Source: Marinibaculum pumilum (GTDB lineage: Bacteria > Pseudomonadota > Alphaproteobacteria > Ferrovibrionales > Ferrovibrionaceae). Taken from it: a stretch of 64,000 nt of DNA. This document shows positions 1 to 8,725 of the stretch, one piece after another (the first letter of the stretch is position 1; the number at the start of each line of letters is the position of its first letter). A model generated the notes under the pieces. That model did no database searches. It was not told the DNA's origin and saw only the letters and a list, made by a program, of their open reading frames with translations. The position numbers were made by a program, and so were the translations under genes. Location: assembly GCF_042646425.1 (NCBI RefSeq), contig NZ_JBHRTR010000050.1:48882-112881 (forward strand), read 5' to 3'.

Positions 1-117
1 CATATCCGGTTCAAGGGCGAGGTGGGCGAACAGGCCACGATGTTCTTCTGCGACCCGGCCGGCAATGCGCTGGAGATCAAGGCCTTCGCCGACATGAGCC
101 AGGTGTTCGCGCACTGA
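1..117 (+). CDS. VOC-fold (glyoxalase/bleomycin-resistance type) protein, C-terminal end only
   Basis: The gene enters from the left edge, so only the last 38 residues are visible and the start is missing. The tail reads ...TMFFCDPAGNALEIKAF..., which matches the final beta strand of vicinal-oxygen-chelate proteins: a D-P-x-G-N turn followed by L-E-I-K, where the Glu is normally a metal ligand. The substrate cannot be told from this piece. It converges on the DUF1989 gene, leaving 21 bases between the two stop codons. Confidence 0.7.
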   Translation, partial: HIRFKGEVGEQATMFFCDPAGNALEIKAFADMSQVFAH

Positions 118-124
118 GCCGCCC

Positions 125-138
125 TGCCGCGGCCGGCA
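125..138. terminator. weak hairpin between convergent genes
   Basis: TGCCG and CGGCA are separated by a 4-base loop between two converging stop codons. There is no T-tract and the stem is only 5 bp, so a terminator role is a guess from position. Confidence 0.25.
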
Positions 139-723
139 TCAGTCGATCCGGTAGTGGATCGGCTTGAAGGCGAAGTTGTTCGATTGTTCCGCGGAACAGG
201 CGGTCAGGCCGATCAGCAGGTCGGTTTCCGCGCGGAACACGATCCGGTCCCCGGCGCGGCTTTTCGGCGGCAGGACCTTCAGCGCGCCGCTGGTCCCGTC
301 GATATCGACATGCATGAAGATGTTGAAGGCGACGGGGATCCGGTCCTCGCCGATGCCCCAGGGGGCGAGCGCCTCGGCCAGGTTGCCCAGGCAGCCGCGA
401 TGGGGCCGGTCATGGCCGTAGATGATGCGGAAGGTGTCGGCGCTGCAGGGTGTCAGGAGGAAGTCGTGGCGTCCGACATCGTCCCGCTCGATCTGCAGCA
501 TCACCCGGCTGCGGTTGGAATAGAGCGGATCGCCGGCGGTCAGGAACAGCCGGCTGGCATAGTCCAGGGTCCGGCCGGAGGAGATCGCCTCGTCCTGATC
601 CTCCAGGGCGAAGGCCACCATGTCGGAGACCTGCTCGCCCTCCGGGTCGATCACCGTCAGCCGCTGACCGCGCTGCAGGACGAAGGCGGTGCCAGACCGC
701 GGCGGGATCACCTGGGCCGTCAT
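139..723 (-). CDS. DUF1989 (urea carboxylase-associated family) protein
   Basis: A 194-residue protein starting MTAQVIPPRSG. It has the DUF1989 pattern: an N-terminal beta-rich part with G-Q-x-L-x-V-I-D-x-E-G-x-Q-V-x-D, then TLDYASRLFLT and S-N-R-S-R-V-M-L, then a C-terminal N-I-F-M-H-V and P-P-K-S-R-A-G-D-R-I-V-F. Members are small cupin-like proteins, often next to urea or amine metabolism genes; none is well characterised. The ATG overlaps the stop of the upstream YcgG-like gene (ATGA), so the two are translationally coupled. Family assignment is firm, function is not. Confidence 0.8.
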   Translation of the reverse strand: MTAQVIPPRSGTAFVLQRGQRLTVIDPEGEQVSDMVAFALEDQDEAISSGRTLDYASRLFLTAGDPLYSNRSRVMLQIERDDVGRHDFLLTPCSADTFRIIYGHDRPHRGCLGNLAEALAPWGIGEDRIPVAFNIFMHVDIDGTSGALKVLPPKSRAGDRIVFRAETDLLIGLTACSAEQSNNFAFKPIHYRID

Positions 724-1421
724 GCGGAGGCCCCCCGTCCGGCGGCGTGGAACGGACAGCGCCAGTCGGCGCCGACCCGCCGGCCGCTGTACTGCAGCGC
801 CTCGCTGGCCTCGCCGTAGGAGGTGGCCATCGGGTTGGGGCCGCCCTGCAGGCCGGTATCGCGGCGGCGGATCGCCAGCCGCAGCGGGTCGAATCTCTGC
901 GCCTGCCGCAGCATCTCGAACTGGTCGTGCGGGTTGAAGACCAGGGTCGGGTGGGGAAAGCGCCGCGCCAGCCGGCTGGCGGCGCCATGCAGGCCGACGA
1001 CGAAGAACCCCTCCGACCGCAGGCTGAAGCTGAAATGGGGCGAGGAGGGATCGTCGGACACCCGCGGATCCCAGGGATTGTTCCGGCTGTCCAGCCGGTG
1101 CATCGATGCCAGGCGCTGCCAGAGGGCGCGCTCGAACGCCGCCTCGCCGGACAGGCGCGGGCCTTCGAAGATCGCGACGAACGACCGGAACGGCGTCGGT
1201 GCGCGGCGATAGCGCTCGACGAAGCGGTACAGGGCCAGCAGCAGGGCACCGTCGTCGCGCCGGTCGGTGAGCGAGCGGCCGACATAGAACTCCATGCCGT
1301 CGCGGCCCAGCGCCGCCTTGGCGCCGACGCAGGGGAAGCTCCGTTCTTCCACGAAGCGCCGGAAGCGGGCGGTCATGTCCGTCCCGCGCCCGGTCGACGA
1401 CAGGTCTACTGTCAGGGTCAT
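720..1421 (-). CDS. YqcI/YcgG family protein (FPC/CPF motifs)
   Basis: A 233-residue protein with both family-defining motifs: F-P-C at residues 29-31 and C-P-F-H near the C-terminus. Between them lie conserved G-x-x-F-F-V-V-G-L-H and F-N-P-H-D-Q-F-E-x-L-R. The two cysteines and the histidines suggest metal binding or redox chemistry, but the biochemical role is unknown. The ATG is preceded by a very good ribosome site (AGGAGGAAGGG on the minus strand), which fixes the start. It is the first gene of a two-gene operon with the DUF1989 gene and overlaps it by 4 bases. Confidence 0.8.
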   Translation of the reverse strand: MTLTVDLSSTGRGTDMTARFRRFVEERSFPCVGAKAALGRDGMEFYVGRSLTDRRDDGALLLALYRFVERYRRAPTPFRSFVAIFEGPRLSGEAAFERALWQRLASMHRLDSRNNPWDPRVSDDPSSPHFSFSLRSEGFFVVGLHGAASRLARRFPHPTLVFNPHDQFEMLRQAQRFDPLRLAIRRRDTGLQGGPNPMATSYGEASEALQYSGRRVGADWRCPFHAAGRGASA

Positions 1422-1526
1422 CCCTTCCTCCTTGCTGGATCCGCACCGGCGTTGCCAGGCGCGGCGCGGAGGTGAACGGCAAGGGCGGGGCGTTGGTTCC
1501 AGCGGCGGGCTTGGCTGCGGCGGCGC

Positions 1527-2477
1527 CTATTGCCGGCGGGCGATCATCACCGGCTGGAAGAAGCCGCTCTCCTCCGGCATCATCCAGCTGCATTGGCTGA
1601 AGCCTGCTGACCGGGCCATGCGGGCCAGCTCCGCGCGGCGCAGGGCGCGGTAGCGGGTGACGCCGTGATGTACCTTCCAGCTGCCGGGACCGTCGCGGGG
1701 TCCGTCGGCGCGGTCCCCGCCGGCCTGGTCCCCGTTGGCCTGCTCATCGCGCCAGGTGATGTAGAGATGGGCGTCGTAGAGGCGCTCGTCCTGCCAGTCC
1801 CAGACCTGGTAGAGGATGCGGCGCGGCGGGCCCTCGTGGATGAATGGACCCTCGCCGAAGGGACGCTCGCCCTCGTCCAGGCAACGGTCGAAGTCGCGCA
1901 TGCTGAGCAGCAGCAGACCGCCCGGGCGCAGCACGGCGGCCAGGGCCCGCAGGGCCACGATGATCTGGTGTTCGGACAGCAGGTGCGGGATCGCATTGTC
2001 GATCGCCAGCACCGCATCGCGCGGATTGCGGATCATCGCACCCAGCGCACGGATGTCGCTGGCCCGCGCCTGGAGCGGCAAGTGCAGGAGCCGCGCCTCA
2101 GCCGCCAGCCGCTGCAGCGCGGCGGGGCTGATGTCGGTTGCCGTCACCCGGTAGCCCGCCGCCGCCAGCCCCAGCGCCTGGGTGCCGATGCCGGCGGCGC
2201 AGTCCAGGATCTCCGCGCCCGGCGCGATCCCTTCGCCTTCCAGCAATGCGGCGAAGACTTCGCCCTGGTGCCGGCGGGCAAGCGGCCAGTCCGGATAGAT
2301 CAGGTGGTAGACAGCGGCCAGCCCGTCATAGAAGCCCTCCGGCGGCGGCGAGGGGCGATCCGCATCGGCACTCCGCACCGGCGGGGCCAGTCGCCCGGCC
2401 GGCGGTCGCCGCACCGCCTCCGGCCGGCTTTCGCTGCCGCGCGGCGGCGGCGGGTGCGGCGGCTGCGGCGGCGACAT
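1527..2477 (-). CDS. class I SAM-dependent methyltransferase
   Basis: A 316-residue protein. After a proline-rich head of about 50 residues it carries a Rossmann methyltransferase fold: motif I ILDCAAGIGTQAL, the acidic end of strand 2 in VTATDIS, and motif IV VLAIDNAIPHLL, followed by the usual LRPGGLLLLSMRD. A short acidic, glycine-rich insert (repeated QAGGDRADG-like) lies in the C-terminal third. The substrate is unknown; small-molecule methylation is the family norm. The start was placed 5 bases after the YcgN stop, as third gene of the PhaZ operon. An internal start after the proline-rich head is possible. Confidence 0.8.
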   Translation of the reverse strand: MSPPQPPHPPPPRGSESRPEAVRRPPAGRLAPPVRSADADRPSPPPEGFYDGLAAVYHLIYPDWPLARRHQGEVFAALLEGEGIAPGAEILDCAAGIGTQALGLAAAGYRVTATDISPAALQRLAAEARLLHLPLQARASDIRALGAMIRNPRDAVLAIDNAIPHLLSEHQIIVALRALAAVLRPGGLLLLSMRDFDRCLDEGERPFGEGPFIHEGPPRRILYQVWDWQDERLYDAHLYITWRDEQANGDQAGGDRADGPRDGPGSWKVHHGVTRYRALRRAELARMARSAGFSQCSWMMPEESGFFQPVMIARRQ

Positions 2478-2482
2478 CCGGC

Positions 2483-2962
2483 TCACTCGATCCAGTCGAC
2501 GATATGGTCTTCCAGGTCGCCGGCCTCGTCTTCCGACAGGGTCAGGCCGCGCACCCCGATTCCGGCCCGATGCACCGCCTCCCGGTCGCCGCAGACCAGG
2601 TGATGCCAGGCGGGCAGGTCCTGGCCCTCGGACACCAGCCGGTAGGCGCAGGTGGAGGGCATCCAGTGGAGGCTGTCGATCACGGCCGGGGTCAGCACGA
2701 CGCAGTCGGGGACCTTGGCCTTGCGGTTCGGATAGTCGGTGCAGCGGCAGCTGCCGCTGTCGAACAGCCGGCAGGCGACATTGGTGTATTCGATCTCGCG
2801 CGTGTCGGCCCATTCGATCTTGTGCAGGCAGCACTTGCCGCAGCCGTCGCAGAGGCTTTCCCATTCCGCGGCCGACATCTGCGCCAGGGTCTTGCGGCGC
2901 CAGAACGGCGCGTCGGCGACATCCGCCGGGACGGGGCCATCCGATGCGGCAGGGCCGGTCAA
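2483..2962 (-). CDS. YcgN/UPF0260 family cysteine-cluster protein (TTG start)
   Basis: About 159 residues. FWRRKTLAQMSAAEWESLCDGCGKCC is split here only by its family anchors: F-W-R-x-K-T-L, M-x-x-x-E-W-E-x-L-C-D-G-C-G-x-C-C, then Y-T-N-V-A-C-R-L and C-R-C-T-D-Y. The clustered cysteines indicate a bound metal, by analogy with YkgJ-type proteins; the function is unknown. No ATG or GTG lies before the conserved start of the domain, while a TTG at 2962 overlaps the PhaZ stop (TTGA), so coupled translation from TTG is the best reading. The stop is 5 bases before the methyltransferase. Confidence 0.85.
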   Translation of the reverse strand: MTGPAASDGPVPADVADAPFWRRKTLAQMSAAEWESLCDGCGKCCLHKIEWADTREIEYTNVACRLFDSGSCRCTDYPNRKAKVPDCVVLTPAVIDSLHWMPSTCAYRLVSEGQDLPAWHHLVCGDREAVHRAGIGVRGLTLSEDEAGDLEDHIVDWIE

Positions 2963-4191
2963 CGGGCCGCCTGCACGTCGCGGATGAAGGCGGCGATCCG
3001 CGGCGCGATCTCGGTGCGCCAGCGGCGGCCATTGAACACGCCGTAATGCCCGACCCCCTGCTGCACATAGTGCAGCCGCCGGCCGTCGGGGATCGCGGAA
3101 CAGAGGTCCTGCGCCGCCTCGGTCTGGCCCAGGCCGGAAATGTCGTCCTTCTCGCCTTCCACCGTCATCAGTGCCGTACGGCGGATCCGCGACGGATCGA
3201 CCGGGCGACCGCGGCTGGTCATCACGCCGCGGGGCAGCTGGTGTTCCTGGAACACCTTCTGGATGGTCTGCAGGTAGAATTCCGCCGGCAGGTCCATCAC
3301 CGAGAGATATTCGTCGTAGAAGTCCCGGTGGGCCTGGGCGCTGTCGCCGTCGCCCTGGACCAGGTGCCGATAGTGCTTCATCTGCGCGCCGACATGGCGG
3401 TCCAGGTTCATGGTCATGAAGCCGGTCAGTTGCAGGAAACCCGGATAGACCCGCCGCATGAAGCCCAGATAGGGCAGCGGGACCCGGGTAATCACCGTGT
3501 TCTCGAACCAGGCAAGGCTGCGCGACTGGGCCAGGTCGTTGGGCGCCGTCGGGTTGCGCCTGGTGTCGATCGGCCCGCCCATCAGGACCATCGCCGCGGG
3601 GCTGCAGGGATGCTCCTGCGCCGCCATCAGGCTGACCGCGGCGAGCACCGGCACCGACGGCTGGCAGACCGCCATGACCGTGGTGCGCGGGCCCAGGAAC
3701 TCCATGAACGAGATCAGGTAGTCGATATAGTCGTCCAGGTCGAAGGCACCCTCCGACAGCGGCACGTCGCGTGCGTCGCGCCAGTCGGTGATGAAGACGC
3801 GGTGGTTCGGCAGCAGGGCCTCCACCGTGCCGCGCAGCAGGGTGGCGTAGTGGCCGCTCATCGGCGCCACCAGAAGGATCTTCGGATCGTGCCGGAACGC
3901 GCTGCCGAAGCGCTTGAAGTATTTCAGGTGGCAGAACGGCCTGCGCAGCACGTCGCGTTCCCGCACGGCGACGACGCGGCCGTCGACCTCTGTCTCCGTC
4001 AGGTCGAACACCGGCTTGCCGTAGGGGCGGGTGGCGCGCTCGAAGATCGCGCTTCCCGCCGCGATTGCCCGGCCGACCGGGGTGAAGCTGACCGGGTTGT
4101 AGGGATTGCGGAACGCATAGGTATTCGCTTCGGCGGCCCATCGCCACGGTGTCATCGACGCGTTCTGCAGTTCGTGCAGGTGGTAGAGCAT
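2959..4191 (-). CDS. phaZ: intracellular poly(3-hydroxyalkanoate) depolymerase
   Basis: A 410-residue alpha/beta-hydrolase matching the PhaZ1 family in length and order: MLYHLHELQ head, KILLVAPMSGHYATLLRGTVEALLPNH, TDWRDARDVPL, a catalytic pocket VCQPSVP with Cys176 in place of the serine of a normal lipase box, and a C-terminal HYGVFNGRRW carrying the presumed catalytic His. It degrades cytoplasmic PHB granules for reuse of stored carbon. No signal peptide is seen, consistent with an intracellular enzyme. First gene of a three-gene operon with the YcgN-like and methyltransferase genes. Confidence 0.92.
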   Translation of the reverse strand: MLYHLHELQNASMTPWRWAAEANTYAFRNPYNPVSFTPVGRAIAAGSAIFERATRPYGKPVFDLTETEVDGRVVAVRERDVLRRPFCHLKYFKRFGSAFRHDPKILLVAPMSGHYATLLRGTVEALLPNHRVFITDWRDARDVPLSEGAFDLDDYIDYLISFMEFLGPRTTVMAVCQPSVPVLAAVSLMAAQEHPCSPAAMVLMGGPIDTRRNPTAPNDLAQSRSLAWFENTVITRVPLPYLGFMRRVYPGFLQLTGFMTMNLDRHVGAQMKHYRHLVQGDGDSAQAHRDFYDEYLSVMDLPAEFYLQTIQKVFQEHQLPRGVMTSRGRPVDPSRIRRTALMTVEGEKDDISGLGQTEAAQDLCSAIPDGRRLHYVQQGVGHYGVFNGRRWRTEIAPRIAAFIRDVQAAR

Positions 4192-4314
4192 TGGTTCTGC
4201 CTTTTCGTCGCCGCGCCGGCCCGTCCGGACGGGGCTGCCACGCGGCGCCGCGCAATCTATGCCGATCCGCTGCCGTCTGAAAGCCGGGCTGCCCGGATCC
4301 GTCCGGTCATGCGG

Positions 4315-4995
4315 TCAGATCACCTCGCGCACCCGGTCCGCGATCTCCTGCGGGTCGGTGTTGGGGCGGAAATGGCTCAGGTAGCGGCCGTCCGGTCCCA
4401 GCAGGTAGACGAAACCGGAATGGTCCATCAGGTAGCCGACATCGCTGTCCGGCTGTTCCACCTTTGCGTAGTAGACCTTCGCCGCCTTGGCCGCCGCGGC
4501 GATCTGCTCCGGCGTGCCGGTCAGCCCGACGAAGCCGTCGTCGAAATGACCCAGATAGGCCTTCATCACCTCGGTCGTGTCGCGCTCGGGGTCCACGGTG
4601 ATGAAGACCGGCTGCACCGCCTCGGCGTCAGAACCGAGGATATCCATCGCCTGGCTGATGTTCGCCAGTTCGGTGGGGCAGACATCCGGGCAGTAGGTGT
4701 AGCCGAAATAGAGCAGCATCGGCCTGCCGGCCAGGTCCTGCGCGGTGACGGTGCGCCCGTCCTGGTCGGTCAGGGTGAATTCCGCATGGATGGTGGCGGC
4801 GGGGTCCTGCATCATCTCCGCGCTGGTCAGCCAGCGGACCGCCAGCACCGCCGCTGCCGCGGCGATGATCACGACGACCAGCAGCAGACCGCGCCGCAGG
4901 CCGCGCGCCATGGGGCTGCGTAGGGTGTCGCCCTGCTTGCCGCTGCCGGATGCCGGCGGGCCGCCTTTCGCCTTGCTCACGTCCTGTCCTTCCAT
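4315..4995 (-). CDS. SCO1/SenC family copper chaperone
   Basis: A 226-residue membrane-anchored thioredoxin-fold protein. A transmembrane helix (about residues 33-54) is followed by the domain with the copper-binding C-P-D-V-C-P motif and, downstream, the conserved His in MDHSGFVYLL. SCO proteins deliver copper to the CuA centre of cytochrome oxidase or act as disulfide reductases in the periplasm. An ATG near residue 29 is an alternative start. It lies 28 bases after the small membrane gene, so it is probably the last gene of the ABC-exporter operon. In Rhodobacter the homologue senC sits in the regA locus, and here too regBA is close by. Confidence 0.9.
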   Translation of the reverse strand: MEGQDVSKAKGGPPASGSGKQGDTLRSPMARGLRRGLLLVVVIIAAAAAVLAVRWLTSAEMMQDPAATIHAEFTLTDQDGRTVTAQDLAGRPMLLYFGYTYCPDVCPTELANISQAMDILGSDAEAVQPVFITVDPERDTTEVMKAYLGHFDDGFVGLTGTPEQIAAAAKAAKVYYAKVEQPDSDVGYLMDHSGFVYLLGPDGRYLSHFRPNTDPQEIADRVREVI

Positions 4996-5023
4996 GCGTC
5001 TTGCGAGAAGCGGCCGGGGACTG

Positions 5024-5326
5024 TCAGGCGCCCTGCCAGCTGCTGGCCAGAACCAGGGCCGCGGCGGTCCCGGCCAGAAGGGGGCCGATGCCGGGCCGCG
5101 CGAGCCAGCGCAACGGCTGCCGGCGCGGCCGATGCCCTGTGAGATAGATGAAGCAGGCGATCGCGCCGATCAACCAGAGCGCCAGAATGCCGCGCTCCGC
5201 CAGGGCGGCATCGTCGCGCCACAGGTTCGGCGCGGCCAGCACGATCACGGCGCTGCCGCCCATCACCGCGGCAGCGAGCAGGCGCCCGGCGCCGGCGCCC
5301 GGCGAATGACGTCGCCCGCCGGTCAT
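5024..5326 (-). CDS. small membrane protein of unknown function
   Basis: 100 residues with about three hydrophobic segments (LLAAAVMGGSAVIVLAA, ILALWLIGAIACFIYL, and a C-terminal LLAGTAAALVLAS). Basic residues between segments 2 and 3 (HRPRRQPLRW) suggest a cytoplasmic loop. I do not recognise a family. The ATG overlaps the permease stop (ATGA) and SCO follows, so the product probably works with the ABC exporter or with oxidase assembly; that is inference from context. Confidence 0.65.
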   Translation of the reverse strand: MTGGRRHSPGAGAGRLLAAAVMGGSAVIVLAAPNLWRDDAALAERGILALWLIGAIACFIYLTGHRPRRQPLRWLARPGIGPLLAGTAAALVLASSWQGA

Positions 5327-6201
5327 TCGCCCTGCTGCAGCAGCAGGCCGTCCCGCCGCGCGATGCGGAAACAGCGCAGGAAGGCAAAGGTGCCCAGCGC
5401 CAGGTAGACCAGGTTCAGGCCGTAGCCGATGGCCATCAGGTCCAGCCGCACCGTGCCGTCCAGCAGGATCGTGCGCATGCCCTCGAAACTGTAAGCCGCC
5501 GGCATCAGCCAGGCGACCCAGGCGATCCAGTCCGGCAGGGCGGTGACCGGGTAGTAGACCGCGCTGAACGGCATGATGCCGAAGATCGCCGCCCAGGCCA
5601 GCGACTCGGCCCCCTGCCCCCAGAGCAGCACCAGGCCGGACACCGCCAGCCCGATCGCCCAGGCGAAGATCAGCAGGCTGAGGAAGAAGCCCACCAGCGG
5701 CAGGCCCAGGTCGTAGATCGAGAAGCCGAAGAAGAAGATGGCCAGGATGGAGGCCGGCACCACCCCGATCAGGGTGCGGATCAGGCTCATCGTCACCAGG
5801 GCCGCCACCAGTTCCAGCGGCCGCAGCGGGCTGACGAACAGATGGCCCAGGTTGCGCGACCACATCTCTTCCATGAACGAGATCGCCAGACCGATCTGGC
5901 CGCGGAACAGGATGTCCCACAGCAGCACGCCGGAGATCAGCACGCCGAAGGCCTGGCCGATATAGGAGGAGTTCTCGGCCAGGAACATCGTCATGAAGCC
6001 CCACATCAGCATCTGGACGGTGGGCCAGTAGGCGAGTTCCAGGATGCGCGGCCAGGACGACAGCAGCAGGTAGGTGTAGCGCCGCACCATCGCCGTCACC
6101 CGGCGGATGCTCCAGGCGGGCACCGCGACCGGCCGGCCTTCCGCACCGGGCATGGAGGCGATGCCGTCGCGCCGCGCGGGATCCGCCAGGCCGTCGCTCA
6201 T
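5323..6201 (-). CDS. ABC-2 type transporter permease
   Basis: 292 residues with a soluble head of about 40 residues and six hydrophobic segments arranged as in ABC2_membrane proteins (DrrB/NodJ type), including the conserved second-helix region GVLLWDILFRGQIG and FMEEMWSRNLGHLFVSPL, the typical coupling loop after helix 2. The start was chosen at the ATG overlapping the ATPase stop (ATGA). It forms an exporter with the ATPase; the cargo cannot be read from the sequence, although the following SCO gene hints at a respiratory or copper-related role. Confidence 0.88.
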   Translation of the reverse strand: MSDGLADPARRDGIASMPGAEGRPVAVPAWSIRRVTAMVRRYTYLLLSSWPRILELAYWPTVQMLMWGFMTMFLAENSSYIGQAFGVLISGVLLWDILFRGQIGLAISFMEEMWSRNLGHLFVSPLRPLELVAALVTMSLIRTLIGVVPASILAIFFFGFSIYDLGLPLVGFFLSLLIFAWAIGLAVSGLVLLWGQGAESLAWAAIFGIMPFSAVYYPVTALPDWIAWVAWLMPAAYSFEGMRTILLDGTVRLDLMAIGYGLNLVYLALGTFAFLRCFRIARRDGLLLQQGE

Positions 6202-7067
6202 GCCGCGTCCCCGCCGGCCCCGTCGCCCCCGGATTCGGCCGCCCGGCCCTGCCGGCGCGCAATGTCCAGGAAGACCTCCTCCATGGTCTGCCGGCCGTAT
6301 TTGGCGATCAGGCCCTGCGGCGCGCCTTCGTCGACGATGCGGCCCTGCCGCATCATCAGCACATGGTCGCAGATCCGTTCGACCTCCGTCATGTTGTGAG
6401 AGGCGAGCAGGATCGTCGCGCCGGTCTCGCGGCGATAGCGGAGCAGCCAGTCGCGCACCCATTCCGCGGTGTCGGGGTCGAGAGAGGCGGTCGGCTCGTC
6501 CAGCAGCAGCGCCATCGGCCGGTTGATCAATGCCTTGGCCAGCGACACCCGAGTCTTCTGGCCGGCCGACAGCTTGCCGAACGGCCGGCCCAGCAGGGCG
6601 GCGAAGTCCAGTTCCCGCGCCAGGTCGTCGATCCGGGCCCGCGGCTTCGGCACGCTGTAGAGTTCGGCATAGATCGTCAGGTTCTGGCGGACCGTCAGGC
6701 GATGCGGCAGGTCCACATAGGGGGAGGAGAAGTTCATCCAGGGCAGGACGCGGTGCCGGTCGCGCAGCATGTCCGTGCCCAGGATCTCGATCCGGCCGGC
6801 GCTGGGCAGCAGCAGGCCCAGCATCATGGACAGGGTCGTCGTCTTCCCCGCACCATTGCCGCCCAGAAGCCCGGTGACGCTGCCGCGCGGCACCGCGAAG
6901 CTGACCTCGTCCACGGCGACCACGGTGCCGAAACGCTTGCCCAGGCCGGCCACCAGGATGGCCGGGTCGGCCGCCAGGTCGGGGCTGTGGCCGTCGCGCA
7001 GGCGCGAAGCGGGGCCGCTGCGGCTGGCCGACGGGCCGGCCGCCCGGGTATGAGGGATGGCGTCCAT
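6198..7067 (-). CDS. ABC transporter ATP-binding protein
   Basis: 289 residues. It shows Walker A GGNGAGKTTT, a Q-loop region around WMNFSSPYVDLP, signature LSAGQKTRVSLAKAL, Walker B ALLLDEPTASLDPD and switch His in LASHNMTEVE. The C-terminal MEEVFLDIAR is typical of ABC-2 exporters of the DrrA/NodI group. An upstream in-frame ATG at about 7112 would add 15 residues. It is the first gene of a four-gene unit (ATPase, permease, small membrane protein, SCO) transcribed away from regB. Confidence 0.9.
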   Translation of the reverse strand: MDAIPHTRAAGPSASRSGPASRLRDGHSPDLAADPAILVAGLGKRFGTVVAVDEVSFAVPRGSVTGLLGGNGAGKTTTLSMMLGLLLPSAGRIEILGTDMLRDRHRVLPWMNFSSPYVDLPHRLTVRQNLTIYAELYSVPKPRARIDDLARELDFAALLGRPFGKLSAGQKTRVSLAKALINRPMALLLDEPTASLDPDTAEWVRDWLLRYRRETGATILLASHNMTEVERICDHVLMMRQGRIVDEGAPQGLIAKYGRQTMEEVFLDIARRQGRAAESGGDGAGGDAA

Positions 7068-7139
7068 GCGGCCTATATGCGCCGCCTGGCGTCGCTTGAC
7101 CATAGGGAGCATGCAGCGGTGCAGCAGGGGCCGGCGGAG
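7068..7139. promoter_or_regulatory. divergent promoter region between the ABC/SCO operon and regB
   Basis: Only 72 bases separate the two divergent starts, so both promoters must lie in or near this stretch. I could not assign -35/-10 boxes. The arrangement suggests that RegA may control both units; this is inference. Confidence 0.4.
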
Positions 7140-8540
7140 ATGCAGGTGGCGGAAGCGTCGGAGGCGGCGGCGTCCCTGGCGGGGGGGCGGAACGGCGACG
7201 AGAGGTTCGGCCCGATCGAGGACCCCGAATCGGTCGTCGTGACGGCAGCAGGCGGCACCTCGGTCCGCCTGCGCACCCTTGGCGTCATCCGCTGGGTTGC
7301 CATCGTCGGGCAGGCGCTGGCGGTCCTGTTCATCCACTACGGCCTGGGCATGCGGCTGCCGATCGACGCGGCCCTGGGCGTGGTCGCGATCTCCGTCGCG
7401 GTGAACCTCGCCAGCTTCCTGATCTATCCCGCGGCGACCCGCCTGAACCACCGGCAGGCCGCGGCCCACCTGGCCTTCGACCTGGTGCAGCTGGCCGCCT
7501 TGCTCTACCTCACCGGCGGGCTGGAGAACCCCTTCTCGCTGCTGATCCTGGTGCCGGTGACGATCTCCGCCACCATCCTGCCGCTGCGGGCGACCCTGGC
7601 GCTGGGCCTGCTGGCGGTGGTGCTGCAGAGCTTCCTTCTGTTCGTGCACCTGCCGCTGCCCTGGGCGGCGCCCGGCTTCGGGCTGCCGGTGCTCTACATG
7701 ATCGGCATCTGGGTCAGCCTGGTTCTGGGGCTGGCCTTCCTGTGCATCTATTCATGGCGGGTGGCGGAGGAGGCGCGCCGCATGTCGGCCGGCCTTGCGG
7801 CCACGCAGCTGGCCCTGGCGCGCGAACACCGCCTGGCGGCGCTCGGCGGGCTGGCGGCGGCGGCGGCGCACGAACTGGGCACCCCGCTGGGCACCATCGT
7901 CGTCGCCGCGGCGGAACTGCGTCGCGAGGCGGCGAGCGCCGCGCCCGACATGGAGGCGATCCGCGAGGATGCCGCCCTGCTGCACGCCCAGGCGACCCGC
8001 TGCCGGGGGATCCTGGCGCAGTTCTCCGCCCGGCCCGGCGCCGATCACGGCGCCGACCATATGCGCAGCCTGACGGTCGGCGCTCTGGTGGAGGCGGCCG
8101 CGGAGCCGCATCTGGGGCCGGACAAGGGGTTCGAGCTGACGATCCTCAACAGCGGCCCGCAGCTCGTCGTGCGCCGCCGGCCGGAAATCATGCACGCCCT
8201 GGGCAACCTGATCGAGAACGCGATGGATTTCGCGGCGGGCCTGGTCACCGTGACCGTCTCCTGGACCGACAGCGAACTGCAGATCACCGTCGCCGACGAC
8301 GGACCCGGCTTCAACATCGACATCCTTTCCGCGCTCGGCGAACCCTACACGACCAGCCGGCCGGATGAGGGCGGCATGGGGCTGGGCGTGTTCATCGCCA
8401 AGACCCTTTTGGAGCGGACCGCGGCGCGGGTACGGTTCGCGAACATGTCTGTCCGCGGCGGCGCCATGGTGACGATCCAGTGGCCGCGGGACGCGATCGA
8501 GGACGCGGCCGGGCGCGACGGCGATCCCGCCCGGTCCTGA
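7140..8540 (+). CDS. regB: RegB/PrrB/ActS-type redox sensor histidine kinase
   Basis: About 466 residues: six N-terminal membrane segments, then a HisKA/HATPase kinase. The RegB signature G-G-x-x-N-P-F (implicated in quinone sensing) is present at about residue 126 as GGLENPF. The H-box HELGTPLG has its phospho-acceptor His at about residue 244, and N, G1 and G2 boxes follow (LIENAMDFA, VADDGPGF, GGMGLGVFIAKTLLER). A cysteine at about residue 288, 44 residues after the H-box, may be the counterpart of the redox-active Cys265 of Rhodobacter RegB. In-frame starts upstream (ATG 7077 or a GTG) are possible. It is followed by the cognate regulator. Confidence 0.92.
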   Translation: MQVAEASEAAASLAGGRNGDERFGPIEDPESVVVTAAGGTSVRLRTLGVIRWVAIVGQALAVLFIHYGLGMRLPIDAALGVVAISVAVNLASFLIYPAATRLNHRQAAAHLAFDLVQLAALLYLTGGLENPFSLLILVPVTISATILPLRATLALGLLAVVLQSFLLFVHLPLPWAAPGFGLPVLYMIGIWVSLVLGLAFLCIYSWRVAEEARRMSAGLAATQLALAREHRLAALGGLAAAAAHELGTPLGTIVVAAAELRREAASAAPDMEAIREDAALLHAQATRCRGILAQFSARPGADHGADHMRSLTVGALVEAAAEPHLGPDKGFELTILNSGPQLVVRRRPEIMHALGNLIENAMDFAAGLVTVTVSWTDSELQITVADDGPGFNIDILSALGEPYTTSRPDEGGMGLGVFIAKTLLERTAARVRFANMSVRGGAMVTIQWPRDAIEDAAGRDGDPARS

Positions 8541-8725
8541 GAGCCCGGTGCCGAACGCCAGTGCCAAACGCCACTGCCGAACGCGCGTGTGGGCGGGCCG
8601 CGACACTTGTGCGCAGAGCGACTTGGCCATATGTCCCGGAATGGTCCATATTCCACCGGTCCAGGCGGTGAAAAGGACAGAACAGGCGGGTTCGGCCGAT
8701 CCGGGGCCGCCGCCGGTTGGGGGAG

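Noticed and set aside
410..1475. Long overlapping frames opposite the DUF1989 and YcgG-like genes
   Set aside because: Arg/Ala/Pro-rich translations without domain motifs; the coupled minus-strand genes explain the DNA.
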